NCBI GenBank assembly: GCA_019247775.1
Contig: JAFBAN010000065.1
Location: 1 to 33,326 of the forward strand
Direction of reading: 5' to 3'
DNA from: Chitinophagaceae bacterium
Lineage (GTDB): Bacteria; Bacteroidota; Bacteroidia; Chitinophagales; Chitinophagaceae
DNA: 33,326 nt
Under the pieces are notes generated by a model that did not search any database, was not told the DNA's origin, and was given only the letters and a program-made list of their open reading frames with translations. This document shows, piece by piece, positions 16,564-24,268 of this stretch (its first letter is position 1; each line of letters begins with the position of its first letter). A program made the translations under genes and the position numbers.

Positions 16564-17424
16564 ATGAGAATACCCGGCTTATTATGCTGCCTGTTCCTGC
16601 TCAGTTCTGCCTCTGCCCAGCGCACCGATAAGCGGCTGGAGCGCGAGATCGCTTCATTGCTGAGCGGCTTCCATGGCGATATCGGAGTGTATGTGCACGA
16701 TCTGAAGAAAAATAAAATTGCCGCCATTAATGCAGACACCGTATTCCCAACAGCCAGTATGGTTAAAGTGCAGATCCTTACCGGCATCATGCGGAAGATA
16801 GAAGACAGTGCGCTGCAATATCACCAGGTCTTTACGTACAAGGATTCGTTGTTGTATGAAGGAGTGGATATTTTAGGCTCATTCAAGAACAATGAAAAGA
16901 TCGAATTGAGTAAGCTGATGATGCTGATGCTTACCATGAGCGATAATACGGCCAGCCTCTGGCTGCAAACGCTTGCCGGCACCGGTACGCGCATCAACGA
17001 ATTGATGGATGGCCTCGGGTTGAAATACACCCGGGTGAACAGCCGCACCCCCGGCCGCGAAGCCAATCGCAATATGTATGGCTGGGGACAGACCACTCCG
17101 AAGGAAATGGTAATGCTGCTGGAAAAGATCGTGAAGAAAGAAGTGATCAGCCCGGCGGCAAGTGAAAAAATGCTGCGGCTGCTGGGGCGCAACTATTGGG
17201 ATGAAGAAGCCATCTCGCAGATCCCTTCCGATGTATTCATCGCCAGCAAAAGCGGCGCCGTCAACGCCACCCGCGACGAAGTGCTGTTCGTCAACGGCAA
17301 AAAATGCAGCTATATCTTCTGCATCTGCACCAAGAACAACAAAGACACAAGCTGGGAAAGCACCAACGAGGCATGGGAACTGACGAGAAAGCTCTCTAAA
17401 TTATTGTGGAACTACTATAATTGA
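16564..17424 (+). CDS. Class A beta-lactamase-type serine hydrolase
   Basis: A 286-residue exported enzyme with signal peptide MRIPGLLCCLFLLSSASAQ. The class A catalytic residues are all in place: the SxxK motif SMVK (Ser65, Lys68), SDN (126-128), an omega-loop EANRN carrying a Glu and Asn four apart (166-170), and KSG (229-231) in place of KTG. These residues support hydrolysis of beta-lactams with a deacylating Glu. Overall it is distant from well-known clinical enzymes, so the substrate range, and even whether beta-lactams are natural substrates, is uncertain. No blaI/blaR-like regulator is adjacent. It is a single gene ending in a large tandem-word hairpin. Confidence 0.88.
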   Translation: MRIPGLLCCLFLLSSASAQRTDKRLEREIASLLSGFHGDIGVYVHDLKKNKIAAINADTVFPTASMVKVQILTGIMRKIEDSALQYHQVFTYKDSLLYEGVDILGSFKNNEKIELSKLMMLMLTMSDNTASLWLQTLAGTGTRINELMDGLGLKYTRVNSRTPGREANRNMYGWGQTTPKEMVMLLEKIVKKEVISPAASEKMLRLLGRNYWDEEAISQIPSDVFIASKSGAVNATRDEVLFVNGKKCSYIFCICTKNNKDTSWESTNEAWELTRKLSKLLWNYYN

Positions 17425-17431
17425 GTCTGGA

Positions 17432-17532
17432 GTCTGGAGTTAGGAGTCTGGAGTAGAGAGTAAGATTTTTTAGGGTTACTCCAAACCACAAATCTACTCC
17501 AGACTCCAGACTCCAGACTCCTAACTCCAGAC
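17432..17532. terminator. Long hairpin made of GGAGTCTGG tandem words
   Basis: A 23-bp arm at 17432-17454 pairs perfectly with 17510-17532. Both are built from the nine-base word GGAGTCTGG and its complement, with TTAGGAGTC variants; further copies flank the arms. The spacer carries a T-run (GATTTTTTAGGG). It occupies nearly all of the space between the convergent beta-lactamase and response-regulator stops, so a bidirectional terminator role is likely. Confidence 0.75.
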
Positions 17533-17536
17533 TTTA

Positions 17537-18178
17537 CTACAACGCCACCAGGCCTTGTCGTATCGCTTCCAGCGCCAGTCCAACCCGGCTCTGGACGTTC
17601 ATTTTGTTGAACAGTACTTCGCGGTAGCCGTCGATGGTGCGTTCGGAGAGGTGCATGAGTGCGGCGATCTGTTTGTAGGTGAGATCGGAGCAGGCATATT
17701 GCAGAAATGCTTTTTCCTTGTCGTTGATAGCCACGGTTTCCTTTGCAACGCCGGCATTCGGCGCCCTGCGGGCCTGGGTATTGCTGGCATCGGCGTTGTA
17801 ATAGCCTTTGGTATCGATCTCGTGCAACGCTTTTTCAAGCTCGTCGGGATGCGTTTCCTTCAGCATATAGGCGCAGCATCCGGCTTTGATCATATCGATG
17901 ATCACTTTCTCGTCGTCGTTCATCGAAAGCGCCACCAGTTTCATCTGCGGGTAGTTGTTGTTGAGCCAGCGTGCGGTGTCCATCCCATTCATCACCGGCA
18001 TATTTACATCGATCAGCATGATAGATGGGATCTTTCTGCCTTTGCCGATCTTGTCCTGCAGGTCCATTCCATTCAACGCTTCAATGGTTACCTCGTAGTT
18101 GCCGAAGCTGTCCAGCATCAGTCCGAGTGATTTGGAGAACAATACATGGTCGTCTATTATGCCGATGGTTGTTTTCAT
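17537..18178 (-). CDS. Response regulator, NarL/FixJ family (receiver plus LuxR HTH)
   Basis: A 213-residue regulator. The receiver domain (about 1-125) has the acidic pair in GIIDDH, the phospho-acceptor Asp57 in LIDVNMPVMNG, the ALSMND switch strand and the conserved lysine in MLKET. After a linker, the LuxR-type helix-turn-helix (about 150-210) reads DLTYKQIAALMHLSERTIDGYREVLFNKMNV, a normal DNA-recognition unit shortened here only by quotation. Its start overlaps the stop of the upstream kinase gene by four bases, indicating translational coupling, so it is the cognate partner. It is the last gene of a four-gene operon. Confidence 0.94.
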   Translation of the reverse strand: MKTTIGIIDDHVLFSKSLGLMLDSFGNYEVTIEALNGMDLQDKIGKGRKIPSIMLIDVNMPVMNGMDTARWLNNNYPQMKLVALSMNDDEKVIIDMIKAGCCAYMLKETHPDELEKALHEIDTKGYYNADASNTQARRAPNAGVAKETVAINDKEKAFLQYACSDLTYKQIAALMHLSERTIDGYREVLFNKMNVQSRVGLALEAIRQGLVAL

Positions 18179-18960
18179 GCGATAGCCTGGTTAACCGGTA
18201 ATTCAATGAGGACCACCGTGCCCTTGTATCCGGCCGACTGCCATACTACCGAACCCCCGAGCAGATGGGTGCGATGCCGGATATTGCGGATGCCCATCCC
18301 TTCCTGCACGGCATCGGGGTCGAAACCGCTGCCATCGTCTGAAAGCGTGAGCTGCAGTTTGCCGGGAAACTTGGTGATCTTGATATAGAAATGTTCGGCC
18401 TGTGCATGTTTGATCGCGTTCTGCACCAGTTCCTGCACAATTCGGAAAAGAATGATCTGCTCATTCGGTTTCAGCGGCAGGCTCTCCGGCCTGGTAAGGA
18501 AAATATGAAGCGTACGCGAAGAATTGATACGGCTGATCTCTGCTTCCAGGTTCTGGATAAAATTGAACTGAGAAAGCCATTCCTTGTCGAGGGATTTGGA
18601 CAAAGACCGCAGTTCCTGGATGGCCAGCCCCAGGGTTTCATTGGCGGTTACCAATGTGTCGGGCGGATCGCTCAGACTGCGTTGCGTTACACCGATCAAT
18701 AGCTTGGTACTGTTCAGAAGCTGGCCGATATTGTCATGCAGCTCCTTGCTTAACATGCTCATCGTCTCTTCCTGGGTTTCCAGTTGCGATTGCATCAATT
18801 GTTGGTCGAATTCACTCGCCATGATCCTTTTCTCCTCAAAATGCTTTTTCTTACGGTCGTTGTACATCCGCACATAGGTCAGCAATGCAGCAGCTGCAAC
18901 AACCAGGCTGCACGTGAAAATGATAACTATGAAGATGATATTTTGCGCCGATACCTGCAT
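18175..18960 (-). CDS. Sensor histidine kinase, HisKA_3 type
   Basis: I start the protein at MQVSAQNIIFIV (18960, 261 residues); an in-frame ATG at 18981 would add seven residues. One transmembrane helix (IIFIVIIFTCSLVVAAAALL) is followed by a coiled-coil and the HisKA_3 dimerisation domain with phospho-acceptor His in SKELHDNIGQLLN. The HATPase domain shows IVQELVQNAIKHA, a DDGSGFD G1 box and GIRNIRHRTHLLGG. There is no extracytoplasmic sensory domain, so input probably comes from the overlapping seven-helix membrane protein gene upstream (overlap about 34 bp). It overlaps the response regulator by four bases. Confidence 0.93.
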   Translation of the reverse strand: MQVSAQNIIFIVIIFTCSLVVAAAALLTYVRMYNDRKKKHFEEKRIMASEFDQQLMQSQLETQEETMSMLSKELHDNIGQLLNSTKLLIGVTQRSLSDPPDTLVTANETLGLAIQELRSLSKSLDKEWLSQFNFIQNLEAEISRINSSRTLHIFLTRPESLPLKPNEQIILFRIVQELVQNAIKHAQAEHFYIKITKFPGKLQLTLSDDGSGFDPDAVQEGMGIRNIRHRTHLLGGSVVWQSAGYKGTVVLIELPVNQAIA

Positions 18961-19571
18961 ACGAAAGAGTAACTCCAGCAACCGTAAAGCATAAAGTTAA
19001 GTATAGTAAAAATGATAAACCGAACGGGTATATGCTGTTTGCGGTAGATATCTGCAAGGTAATCGAAGAACAGATTGCAGGCAGTGCCGCCAAGATAAAA
19101 AAAGAACAGCGCCGTAATGATCCAGAACGGTGCGTGTTCATAAATATTCACATACTCATCTTTCTTCAGGAAATGATAGAAATACGAAACGCAGATGATG
19201 AGGATGCCCAGCGCGGCAACACTGTTACTCTGTACGCTGTACCTGTCGAAATGGTTGGTGATGCCTTCGAAGATATAGAGCGCCACAAATAATACCAGGA
19301 ACGGAATGATCCAATACGTTACCCTGAAATAAGAACGGCATAGCCGGTACAGGATATAATATTTGAAAAACATTTCTACCGGCAGATAAAGATTGTACAG
19401 ACCATGATTGACCTTGCCCTGCATCAACAGCACATAACCGATGGTTTCGACCACCACGGTAAAAACCATGAACCACCGGAATGAACCCCAGTAATTTTCT
19501 TCCCCTGCAAGGAACCGGAAAGCGAACAGCATACACACGATCTCGGCAACAAGGCCCAATGGTAACAGCAT
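18927..19571 (-). CDS. Seven-helix integral membrane protein of unknown function
   Basis: The family is not recognised. The 214-residue protein has seven hydrophobic spans that I place at LGLVAEIVCMLFAFRF, WFMVFTVVVETIGYVLL, LPVEMFFKYYILYRL, WIIPFLVLFVALYIF, AALGILIICVSYFYHF, FWIITALFFFYLGG and RFIIFTILNFMLYGCW. A basic tail (CRYRRKISSS) puts the C-terminus in the cytoplasm by the positive-inside rule. It overlaps the downstream kinase gene and lies 12 bp from the upstream gene. I infer that it is the input subunit for a kinase lacking its own sensor; the alternative is an unrelated membrane protein carried in the same transcript. Confidence 0.8.
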   Translation of the reverse strand: MLLPLGLVAEIVCMLFAFRFLAGEENYWGSFRWFMVFTVVVETIGYVLLMQGKVNHGLYNLYLPVEMFFKYYILYRLCRSYFRVTYWIIPFLVLFVALYIFEGITNHFDRYSVQSNSVAALGILIICVSYFYHFLKKDEYVNIYEHAPFWIITALFFFYLGGTACNLFFDYLADIYRKQHIPVRFIIFTILNFMLYGCWSYSFVCRYRRKISSS

Positions 19572-19583
19572 AGACAGGATGGC

Positions 19584-20063
19584 TTATGGATATGAATTGC
19601 CGGTGTCGAATGAATCATCGCCAACTGGGGGATCGGTTGGGTCATCCCCGCCTTTCAACGGCGCTTTTTTGGCAGTCTTTGTTTTTTTGAGTGGTTTGAT
19701 ATGGATGCCGGTAACCGGGTTATTGATGGTGATGATCTTGCGGGTAACCGGATCGGCAGTGAAGCGGGTTGCTACCAGCATATAAGTTACGTTCCCCCCG
19801 CTGTATCCGGGTATGATCGCAATACCTCTTTCGGCAACGGGCACGGGGTCGGCAGGGTTAGGATTGATCGTTTTTTCTGCAGAATCCAGGAAAGCGCGGA
19901 TCTCCTCAATGGTATGCACCACCGCTTCCGGAAATTCCGGTGCATCGGTAGCGGCATCCATCCGCTTGTAGAACGCATTCATCATTTTCTTGGCTTGTCC
20001 GGGGGGCAATCCGCCACGCAAACCATTCGCAGCGCTGGGGGCTGTTTTCTTAGCTTTGGCCAT
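19584..20063 (-). CDS. Soluble protein of unknown function, first gene of the kinase operon
   Basis: Not recognised. The 159-residue protein has a basic N-terminus (MAKAKKTAPSAANG), then a charged helical segment (KKMMNAFYKRMDAA, VVHTIEEIRAFLDSAEKT). The central part, AERGIAIIPGYSGGNVTYMLVATRF, looks like a beta-rich core. The tail changes from Lys-rich (HIKPLKKTKTAKKAPLK) to Asp/Pro-rich (GGDDPTDPPVGDDS). There is no signal peptide or membrane span. It precedes the seven-helix protein by 12 bp, and an operon of this gene, the membrane protein, kinase and regulator is likely. Base composition is like its neighbours. Confidence 0.75.
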   Translation of the reverse strand: MAKAKKTAPSAANGLRGGLPPGQAKKMMNAFYKRMDAATDAPEFPEAVVHTIEEIRAFLDSAEKTINPNPADPVPVAERGIAIIPGYSGGNVTYMLVATRFTADPVTRKIITINNPVTGIHIKPLKKTKTAKKAPLKGGDDPTDPPVGDDSFDTGNSYP

Positions 20064-20122
20064 GTTACAGTTAGTTTTGATGTTGAACCCCCAATATTGA
20101 AATATTTATCCGGAATTGAAAG

Positions 20123-20136
20123 CGGGAAATTTCCCG
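20123..20136. promoter_or_regulatory. Perfect 14-bp palindrome upstream of the permease gene
   Basis: CGGGAAATTTCCCG is a perfect palindrome, with the symmetry continuing to partial matches on both sides. It touches the -33-like TTTTG of the permease promoter and also lies 60 bp upstream of the minus-strand kinase operon. It is a good operator candidate for either gene; the protein that binds it is unknown. Confidence 0.5.
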
Positions 20137-20137
20137 T

Positions 20138-20172
20138 TTTTGGAAAACGCGCCGGAATCACAGTATCTTTTG
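20138..20172 (+). promoter_or_regulatory. Candidate promoter of the permease gene
   Basis: TTTTG (20138-20142) and TATCTTTTG (20164-20172) are separated by 21 bp. The second has one extra T relative to TAnnTTTG. Both elements and the spacing fit a Bacteroidota promoter. The start codon at 20183 is 10 bp beyond the box, so the leader is minimal or absent. Confidence 0.5.
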
Positions 20173-20182
20173 ATGCAATCGA

Positions 20183-21460
20183 ATGAATAAGACAACAACA
20201 CCCCGTCGTTTAAAGGCTATTCTCAGCGGATCGGTCGGTAACCTCGTAGAATGGTACGACTGGTATGCCTACGCCGCTTTTTCCATTTATTTCGCGCCGG
20301 TATTTTTTCCCGGAAAAGACGCCACGGCCAATCTCCTGAATACCGCCGGAATTTTTGCCGTAGGCTTCTTAATGCGACCTATCGGCGGATGGCTATTCGG
20401 CAGCCTGGCCGATCGTAAAGGGCGCAAATGGGCCATGACCTTATCGGTACTGCTGATGTCGTTCGGCTCGCTTACCATAGCGCTTACGCCGTCCTATAAA
20501 CAGATCGGCATCGCCGCGCCGGTGCTGTTGTTGCTTGCCCGGTTGCTGCAGGGGTTGAGCGTTGGCGGCGAATACGGAACCGCCGCCACTTACCTCAGCG
20601 AAATGGCTTCGACGGAACGGCGCGGGTTCTATTCCAGCTTCCAGTATGTGACGCTGATCGGCGGGCAGCTGATCGCTGTCGGCGTTCAGTTGCTGATGCA
20701 GTATGTTTTTTTCAGCGCCGAACAACTCAGCGCCTGGGCCTGGCGGATCCCTTTTGTGATCGGGGCATTGTTATCGGTTACCGCTTTTTACCTGAGACGA
20801 AGCATGGAAGAGACCGAAGCCTTCCGCCATACGGGCGATCAGCCTGCCGCCAAAAAAGGCTCGGTGCGGGAGCTGTTCAGGCATCCCAAAGCGGTGCTGA
20901 CGGTAGCCGGACTTACACTCGGCGGAACGCTGGCATTCTATACCTACACTACTTACATGCAGAAGTTCCTGGTGAACACGGTGCATCTCGCCAAAGAGAA
21001 AGCCACCCTGCTCAGCTTCCTGAGCCTGTTCATCTATGCAGCGATACAGCCTTTGTTCGGCTTATGGTCTGACCGCATCGGCCGCCGCCCGCTGCTGATC
21101 GGGTTCGGGATACTGGGTACCATCTGTACGGTGCCTATCATGACGGCGATCGCCCATGAACAAAACCTCTGGATGATCTTCCTGCTGATGATGGCGGCCC
21201 TGGTGATCGTGAGCGGATACACTTCCATCAATGCCATCGTAAAAGCTGAATTATTTCCTGCGGAGATCAGGGCGCTTGGCGTTGGTTTCCCTTATGCAAT
21301 TGCAGTGGCATTATTTGGCGGTACGGCGGAATATCTTGCGCTGTGGTTCAAAAATGCCGGCAATGAAACCGGCTACTACTGGTACGCCTCAGGCTGTATT
21401 TTTATTTCACTGATCGTATATCTTTTTATGAAGGATACAAAAAAGACCTCTCTGATATAA
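20183..21460 (+). CDS. kgtP: MFS transporter, metabolite:H+ symporter family, KgtP-like (alpha-ketoglutarate permease)
   Basis: A 425-residue, 12-helix inner-membrane transporter. Its sequence tracks the E. coli alpha-ketoglutarate permease through long stretches: GSVGNLVEWYDWY near the N-terminus, FLMRPIGGWLFGSLADRKGRK in the first loop, LLLARLLQGLSVGGEYGTAA, FQYVTLIGGQL, TYTTYMQKFLVNT in the second half, and FPAEIRALGVGFPYA with FGGTAEY near the end. These are the diagnostic motifs of the MHS family, and the similarity to KgtP is stronger than to ProP or citrate members. Transport of 2-oxoglutarate with protons is therefore the best call, though the substrate is inferred. It is monocistronic, divergent from the kinase operon and followed by the tandem repeat array. 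Confidence 0.9.
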   Translation: MNKTTTPRRLKAILSGSVGNLVEWYDWYAYAAFSIYFAPVFFPGKDATANLLNTAGIFAVGFLMRPIGGWLFGSLADRKGRKWAMTLSVLLMSFGSLTIALTPSYKQIGIAAPVLLLLARLLQGLSVGGEYGTAATYLSEMASTERRGFYSSFQYVTLIGGQLIAVGVQLLMQYVFFSAEQLSAWAWRIPFVIGALLSVTAFYLRRSMEETEAFRHTGDQPAAKKGSVRELFRHPKAVLTVAGLTLGGTLAFYTYTTYMQKFLVNTVHLAKEKATLLSFLSLFIYAAIQPLFGLWSDRIGRRPLLIGFGILGTICTVPIMTAIAHEQNLWMIFLLMMAALVIVSGYTSINAIVKAELFPAEIRALGVGFPYAIAVALFGGTAEYLALWFKNAGNETGYYWYASGCIFISLIVYLFMKDTKKTSLI

Positions 21461-21480
21461 CGCTGATAAACCTCCTTATT

Positions 21481-21645
21481 TTCTTTTTCTCTTCGTTCTT
21501 CTTTTATTGAAACTTGCTGCGAGTGAGGTAAGGTTTCGCTAAGAGTGGATAGGAGCAAAGGAGCTAAGGAGGGGTCACTCCTGCTACCCTCATTCACTCT
21601 TTTGACCTCCTGGCGAAACCCTTTCGGTGCTAACACATCCAAGGG
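21481..21645 (+). repeat. Structured intergenic repeat, tandem unit A (165 bp)
   Basis: The first tandem unit starts with the block TTCTTTTTCTCTTCGTTC, which ends in TTTTATTG, 20 bp after the permease stop. Its stem is GGTTTCGCTAAGAG (21532-21545) against CTCCTGGCGAAACC (21607-21620), giving one wobble and one mismatch. Between the arms lie GAGTGGATAGGAG and CACTCCTGCTACCCTC. Confidence 0.85.
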
Positions 21646-21811
21646 TTCTTTTTCTCTTCGTTCTTCTTTTATTGAAATTTGCTGCGAGTGAGGGAAAGGT
21701 TTCGCTAAGAGTGGATAAGAGCAAAGGAGCTTAAGAGGGACCACTCCTGCTACCCTCATTCACTCTTTTGGCCTCTTAGCGAAACCCTTTCGGTGCTGAC
21801 ACATAGAAGGG
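21646..21811 (+). repeat. Structured intergenic repeat, tandem unit B (166 bp)
   Basis: Unit B repeats A at about 90 percent identity by eye. Its stem is a perfect 14-bp pair, GGTTTCGCTAAGAG (21698-21711) and CTCTTAGCGAAACC (21773-21786). The ORFs at 21376 (minus) and 21793 (plus) arise from the array and its edges and are not credible genes. Confidence 0.85.
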
Positions 21812-21913
21812 TTCTTTTTCTCTTCCTTCTTCTTTTATTGAAACTTGCTGCGAGTGAGGGAAAGGTTTCGCTAAGAGTGGATAAGAGCAAAGGAGCTAAG
21901 GAGGGATCACTCC
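21812..21913 (+). repeat. Structured intergenic repeat, tandem unit C, truncated
   Basis: Unit C follows A and B to GAGGGATCACTCC and then diverges; the remaining 26 bp before the feoB stop retain only weak similarity (TTATTTGCTCTTTGAGG). The array thus has about 2.6 units and ends at feoB. The gap between the permease and feoB, 21461-21939, consists almost wholly of this array. Confidence 0.8.
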
Positions 21914-21939
21914 GTGACACTTATTTGCTCTTTGAGGTT

Positions 21940-24054
21940 CTACCTAAACAAATGATACACCGCAAAGCTCATCAGATAAGCGAGTCCGGTCATGTAGATA
22001 AACTGGAACACCGGCCATTTCCAGCTGCGGGTTTCGCGGCGCACTACCGCCAATGTGCTCATGCATTGCATGGCCAGCACATAGAACACCATCAGCGACA
22101 GGGCGGCAGGCAATGTGTACACCTGGCTTCCATCAGGCTTTCGCGCAGCCTGCATTTTTTCGCGCAGCGAGGCATTATCCGTTTCCTCCACGCTGTAGAG
22201 TGTGGCCATAGTGCCCACGAAAACTTCTCGCGCCGCGAATGACGTGATCAATGCAATACCGATCTTCCAATCGTATCCCAAAGGGGAAATAACAGGCTCG
22301 ATGGCATGCCCTAAAATACCGGCATAGGAATTCTGAAGTTTTTCTGCAGAGAACTGCCGGTCGAGTATTTTTTTCTGGGCAGGCTGCTGCTGTTCCAGCA
22401 ATGCATATTTCGCCTCTACCTGTTGCATGCGGTGGCCCGGGCCGAATGAGCTGAGGAACCACAGCAGCAGGCTGATGACCATGATCACTTTGCCGGCGTC
22501 GGTAACGAAGATCTTTGCTTTTTCCACCATGGTGATCCCGACATTCTTCCAGCGCGGCGAACGGTAAACAGGCAGTTCGAGGATGAAGAAACTTTTTTCC
22601 TTGATGTTCACGAACCATCTCATCACATAACTCACTATCAGGGCCATCACGGTACCGAGCAGGTAGAGCGCCATCATCACCAGCCCCTGCAGGCTGAGAA
22701 AACCCAGGTAGTACCGGTCTGCAATGACCAGCGAGATCAAAATGGTGTAAACAGGTAATCTCGCACTGCAACTCATCAATGGCGTTACAAGTATGGTGAG
22801 CAGCCTTTCTTTTTTATTCTCGATGTTCCGCGCACTCATGATGGCCGGCACTGCGCAGGCGAAACCGCTGATCATCGGCATCACACTTTTTCCGTTGAGC
22901 CCTACTTTGCGCATCAGTTTATCGCTCAGGAAACTGATCCTGGCCATATAGCCCGTGTCTTCCAGTATCGTGATCAGTCCGAACAGGATCATGATCTGCG
23001 GTACGAATACCAGGATGCCGCTGAGTCCGGCAACAAGCCCGTTGATGATAAGATCGCTCCACCAGGCCTGCGGCAGAACATGGCCCAGCCACCCACCCGC
23101 TTCCTTGAACATCCATTCGATACCATCCATCGGAAACCGCGCCAGCCAGAAAATGCTCTGGAACAGCAGGAAGAGTACGCCCAGCAGGATCAGGTAACCC
23201 CAGGTCTGGTGCAGGAGGAGATCATCAAGCTTATCAGTGAACAATTTTTTCTCCAGCGGTCCGGGTTCCACTACATGCTGCTGCATGATCTGGCGGATGC
23301 GCGTGTAGCGCTGCATGATCTCCTCGGCCTGCGTTTTGGTGGGATTGAACTGGTTATCGATCTCCACCTGTTCTATCGCGGTTTGCGTGGAATCGTTGAG
23401 CGGAAAATTTTCATGACTGATCAGGTAATGAATAGACATGTAGTCGCTCATCTGCGGAAACATGCGCTGGATGCCGTCGATAGCGGCAGGCGCCAGTTTT
23501 TTTGTCTGCATGAATTCGCGTGGTGACAGGCCCTGGTTCATTTTGGCGGTATGGGCCAGTACTTTTTTCAGTTCGCCAAGACCTTTGTTCTTTCTCGGAT
23601 TTACCGCCACTACCGGGATGCCCAGCTCGGCTTCAAGCCCGCTGATATCGATGCTGATATCTTTTTTGGCGGCGATATCGTTCATGGTGAGCGCTATCAC
23701 CAGCGGGATCTTGAGGTCGATGATCTGGCTGCAGAAAAGCAGGTTGCGTTTGAGGTTGCTGGCGTCTGCCACCAATAGCACCAGGTCGGGCTGGATATCG
23801 GCATCGGCGCCCATCAGCACTTTATAGGCCACCCATTCGTCGCCACGGCGGGGATAGAGGCTGTAGGTGCCGGGCAGATCGATCAATGTGGCCTGAAAAC
23901 CTTCTTCCAGTTTCAGGTGGCCGGTCTTTTTGTCGACGGTAACGCCGGGAAAATTGCCCACTTTCTGGTTCAGTCCGGTAAGCGCATTGAACAGTGAGGT
24001 CTTTCCGCTGTTGGGATTACCGACCAGTGCGATATGTAGCGCAGGTTTTGACAA
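21940..24054 (-). CDS. feoB: Ferrous iron transport protein B (FeoB)
   Basis: A 704-residue inner-membrane iron(II) transporter. The N-terminal GTPase has G1 GNPNSGKT (12-19), the G2 region GNFPGVTVDK and G3 DLPG (59-62). The G4 site reads TMND (123-126) where the canonical FeoB motif is N-x-x-D, and the G5 region reads VNPRKNKG; both are departures from the textbook motif. The membrane part carries the two Gate regions, with GFACAVPAIMSAR and LMSCSARLPVY. Length is normal for FeoB without a fused FeoA. No feoA lies beside it. The gene is single, convergent with the permease, and faces the M28 peptidase gene. Confidence 0.96.
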   Translation of the reverse strand: MSKPALHIALVGNPNSGKTSLFNALTGLNQKVGNFPGVTVDKKTGHLKLEEGFQATLIDLPGTYSLYPRRGDEWVAYKVLMGADADIQPDLVLLVADASNLKRNLLFCSQIIDLKIPLVIALTMNDIAAKKDISIDISGLEAELGIPVVAVNPRKNKGLGELKKVLAHTAKMNQGLSPREFMQTKKLAPAAIDGIQRMFPQMSDYMSIHYLISHENFPLNDSTQTAIEQVEIDNQFNPTKTQAEEIMQRYTRIRQIMQQHVVEPGPLEKKLFTDKLDDLLLHQTWGYLILLGVLFLLFQSIFWLARFPMDGIEWMFKEAGGWLGHVLPQAWWSDLIINGLVAGLSGILVFVPQIMILFGLITILEDTGYMARISFLSDKLMRKVGLNGKSVMPMISGFACAVPAIMSARNIENKKERLLTILVTPLMSCSARLPVYTILISLVIADRYYLGFLSLQGLVMMALYLLGTVMALIVSYVMRWFVNIKEKSFFILELPVYRSPRWKNVGITMVEKAKIFVTDAGKVIMVISLLLWFLSSFGPGHRMQQVEAKYALLEQQQPAQKKILDRQFSAEKLQNSYAGILGHAIEPVISPLGYDWKIGIALITSFAAREVFVGTMATLYSVEETDNASLREKMQAARKPDGSQVYTLPAALSLMVFYVLAMQCMSTLAVVRRETRSWKWPVFQFIYMTGLAYLMSFAVYHLFR

Positions 24055-24070
24055 GAGACAATAATAGTGG

Positions 24071-24078
24071 CAAATGTA
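24071..24078 (-). promoter_or_regulatory. Perfect -7 box of feoB
   Basis: CAAATGTA on the plus strand is TACATTTG on the minus strand, an exact TAnnTTTG match 16 bp upstream of the feoB ATG. The predicted leader is about 10 nt. No clear -33 element or palindromic Fur-like box was found in the 205-bp gap. Confidence 0.5.
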
Positions 24079-24243
24079 AGTTGGGATAAATGGCCGGGGT
24101 TACGGGATCGGGAACAAGTGAAGTAGAATAACCAGCCTTTAACAGCTGGATTTTCGTTGGGCAGGATCAGGTTTATGAAAAGCGAAACTTTCAGCCGGAA
24201 AGCAAAACTATCACACAAACACCGCAGGTTGCATTCCGCACTG

Positions 24244-24251
24244 TATTTTTG
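24244..24251 (+). promoter_or_regulatory. Perfect -7 box of the M28 peptidase gene
   Basis: TATTTTTG is an exact TAnnTTTG match. Transcription would begin near 24258, between the box and the ATGs at 24260 and 24269. This favours the second start and a leader of about 10 nt. Confidence 0.5.
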
Positions 24252-24268
24252 TTGCACAAATGAGCTGT

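Noticed and set aside
21481-21913. CRISPR-like array
   Set aside because: Units are about 165 bp, nearly identical along their length, with no unique spacers and no cas genes.
21376-22242. ORFs 21376-21759 (minus) and 21793-22242 (plus)
   Set aside because: Both start or run inside the tandem repeat and continue antisense into the permease or feoB; their translations are repeat-derived low-complexity sequence.
24120-24200. TPP-riboswitch-like wording upstream of feoB (CTGATCCTGCCC on the minus strand)
   Set aside because: The conserved CUGAGA and ACCUGAUCUGG elements are not present, and FeoB is not a thiamine gene.
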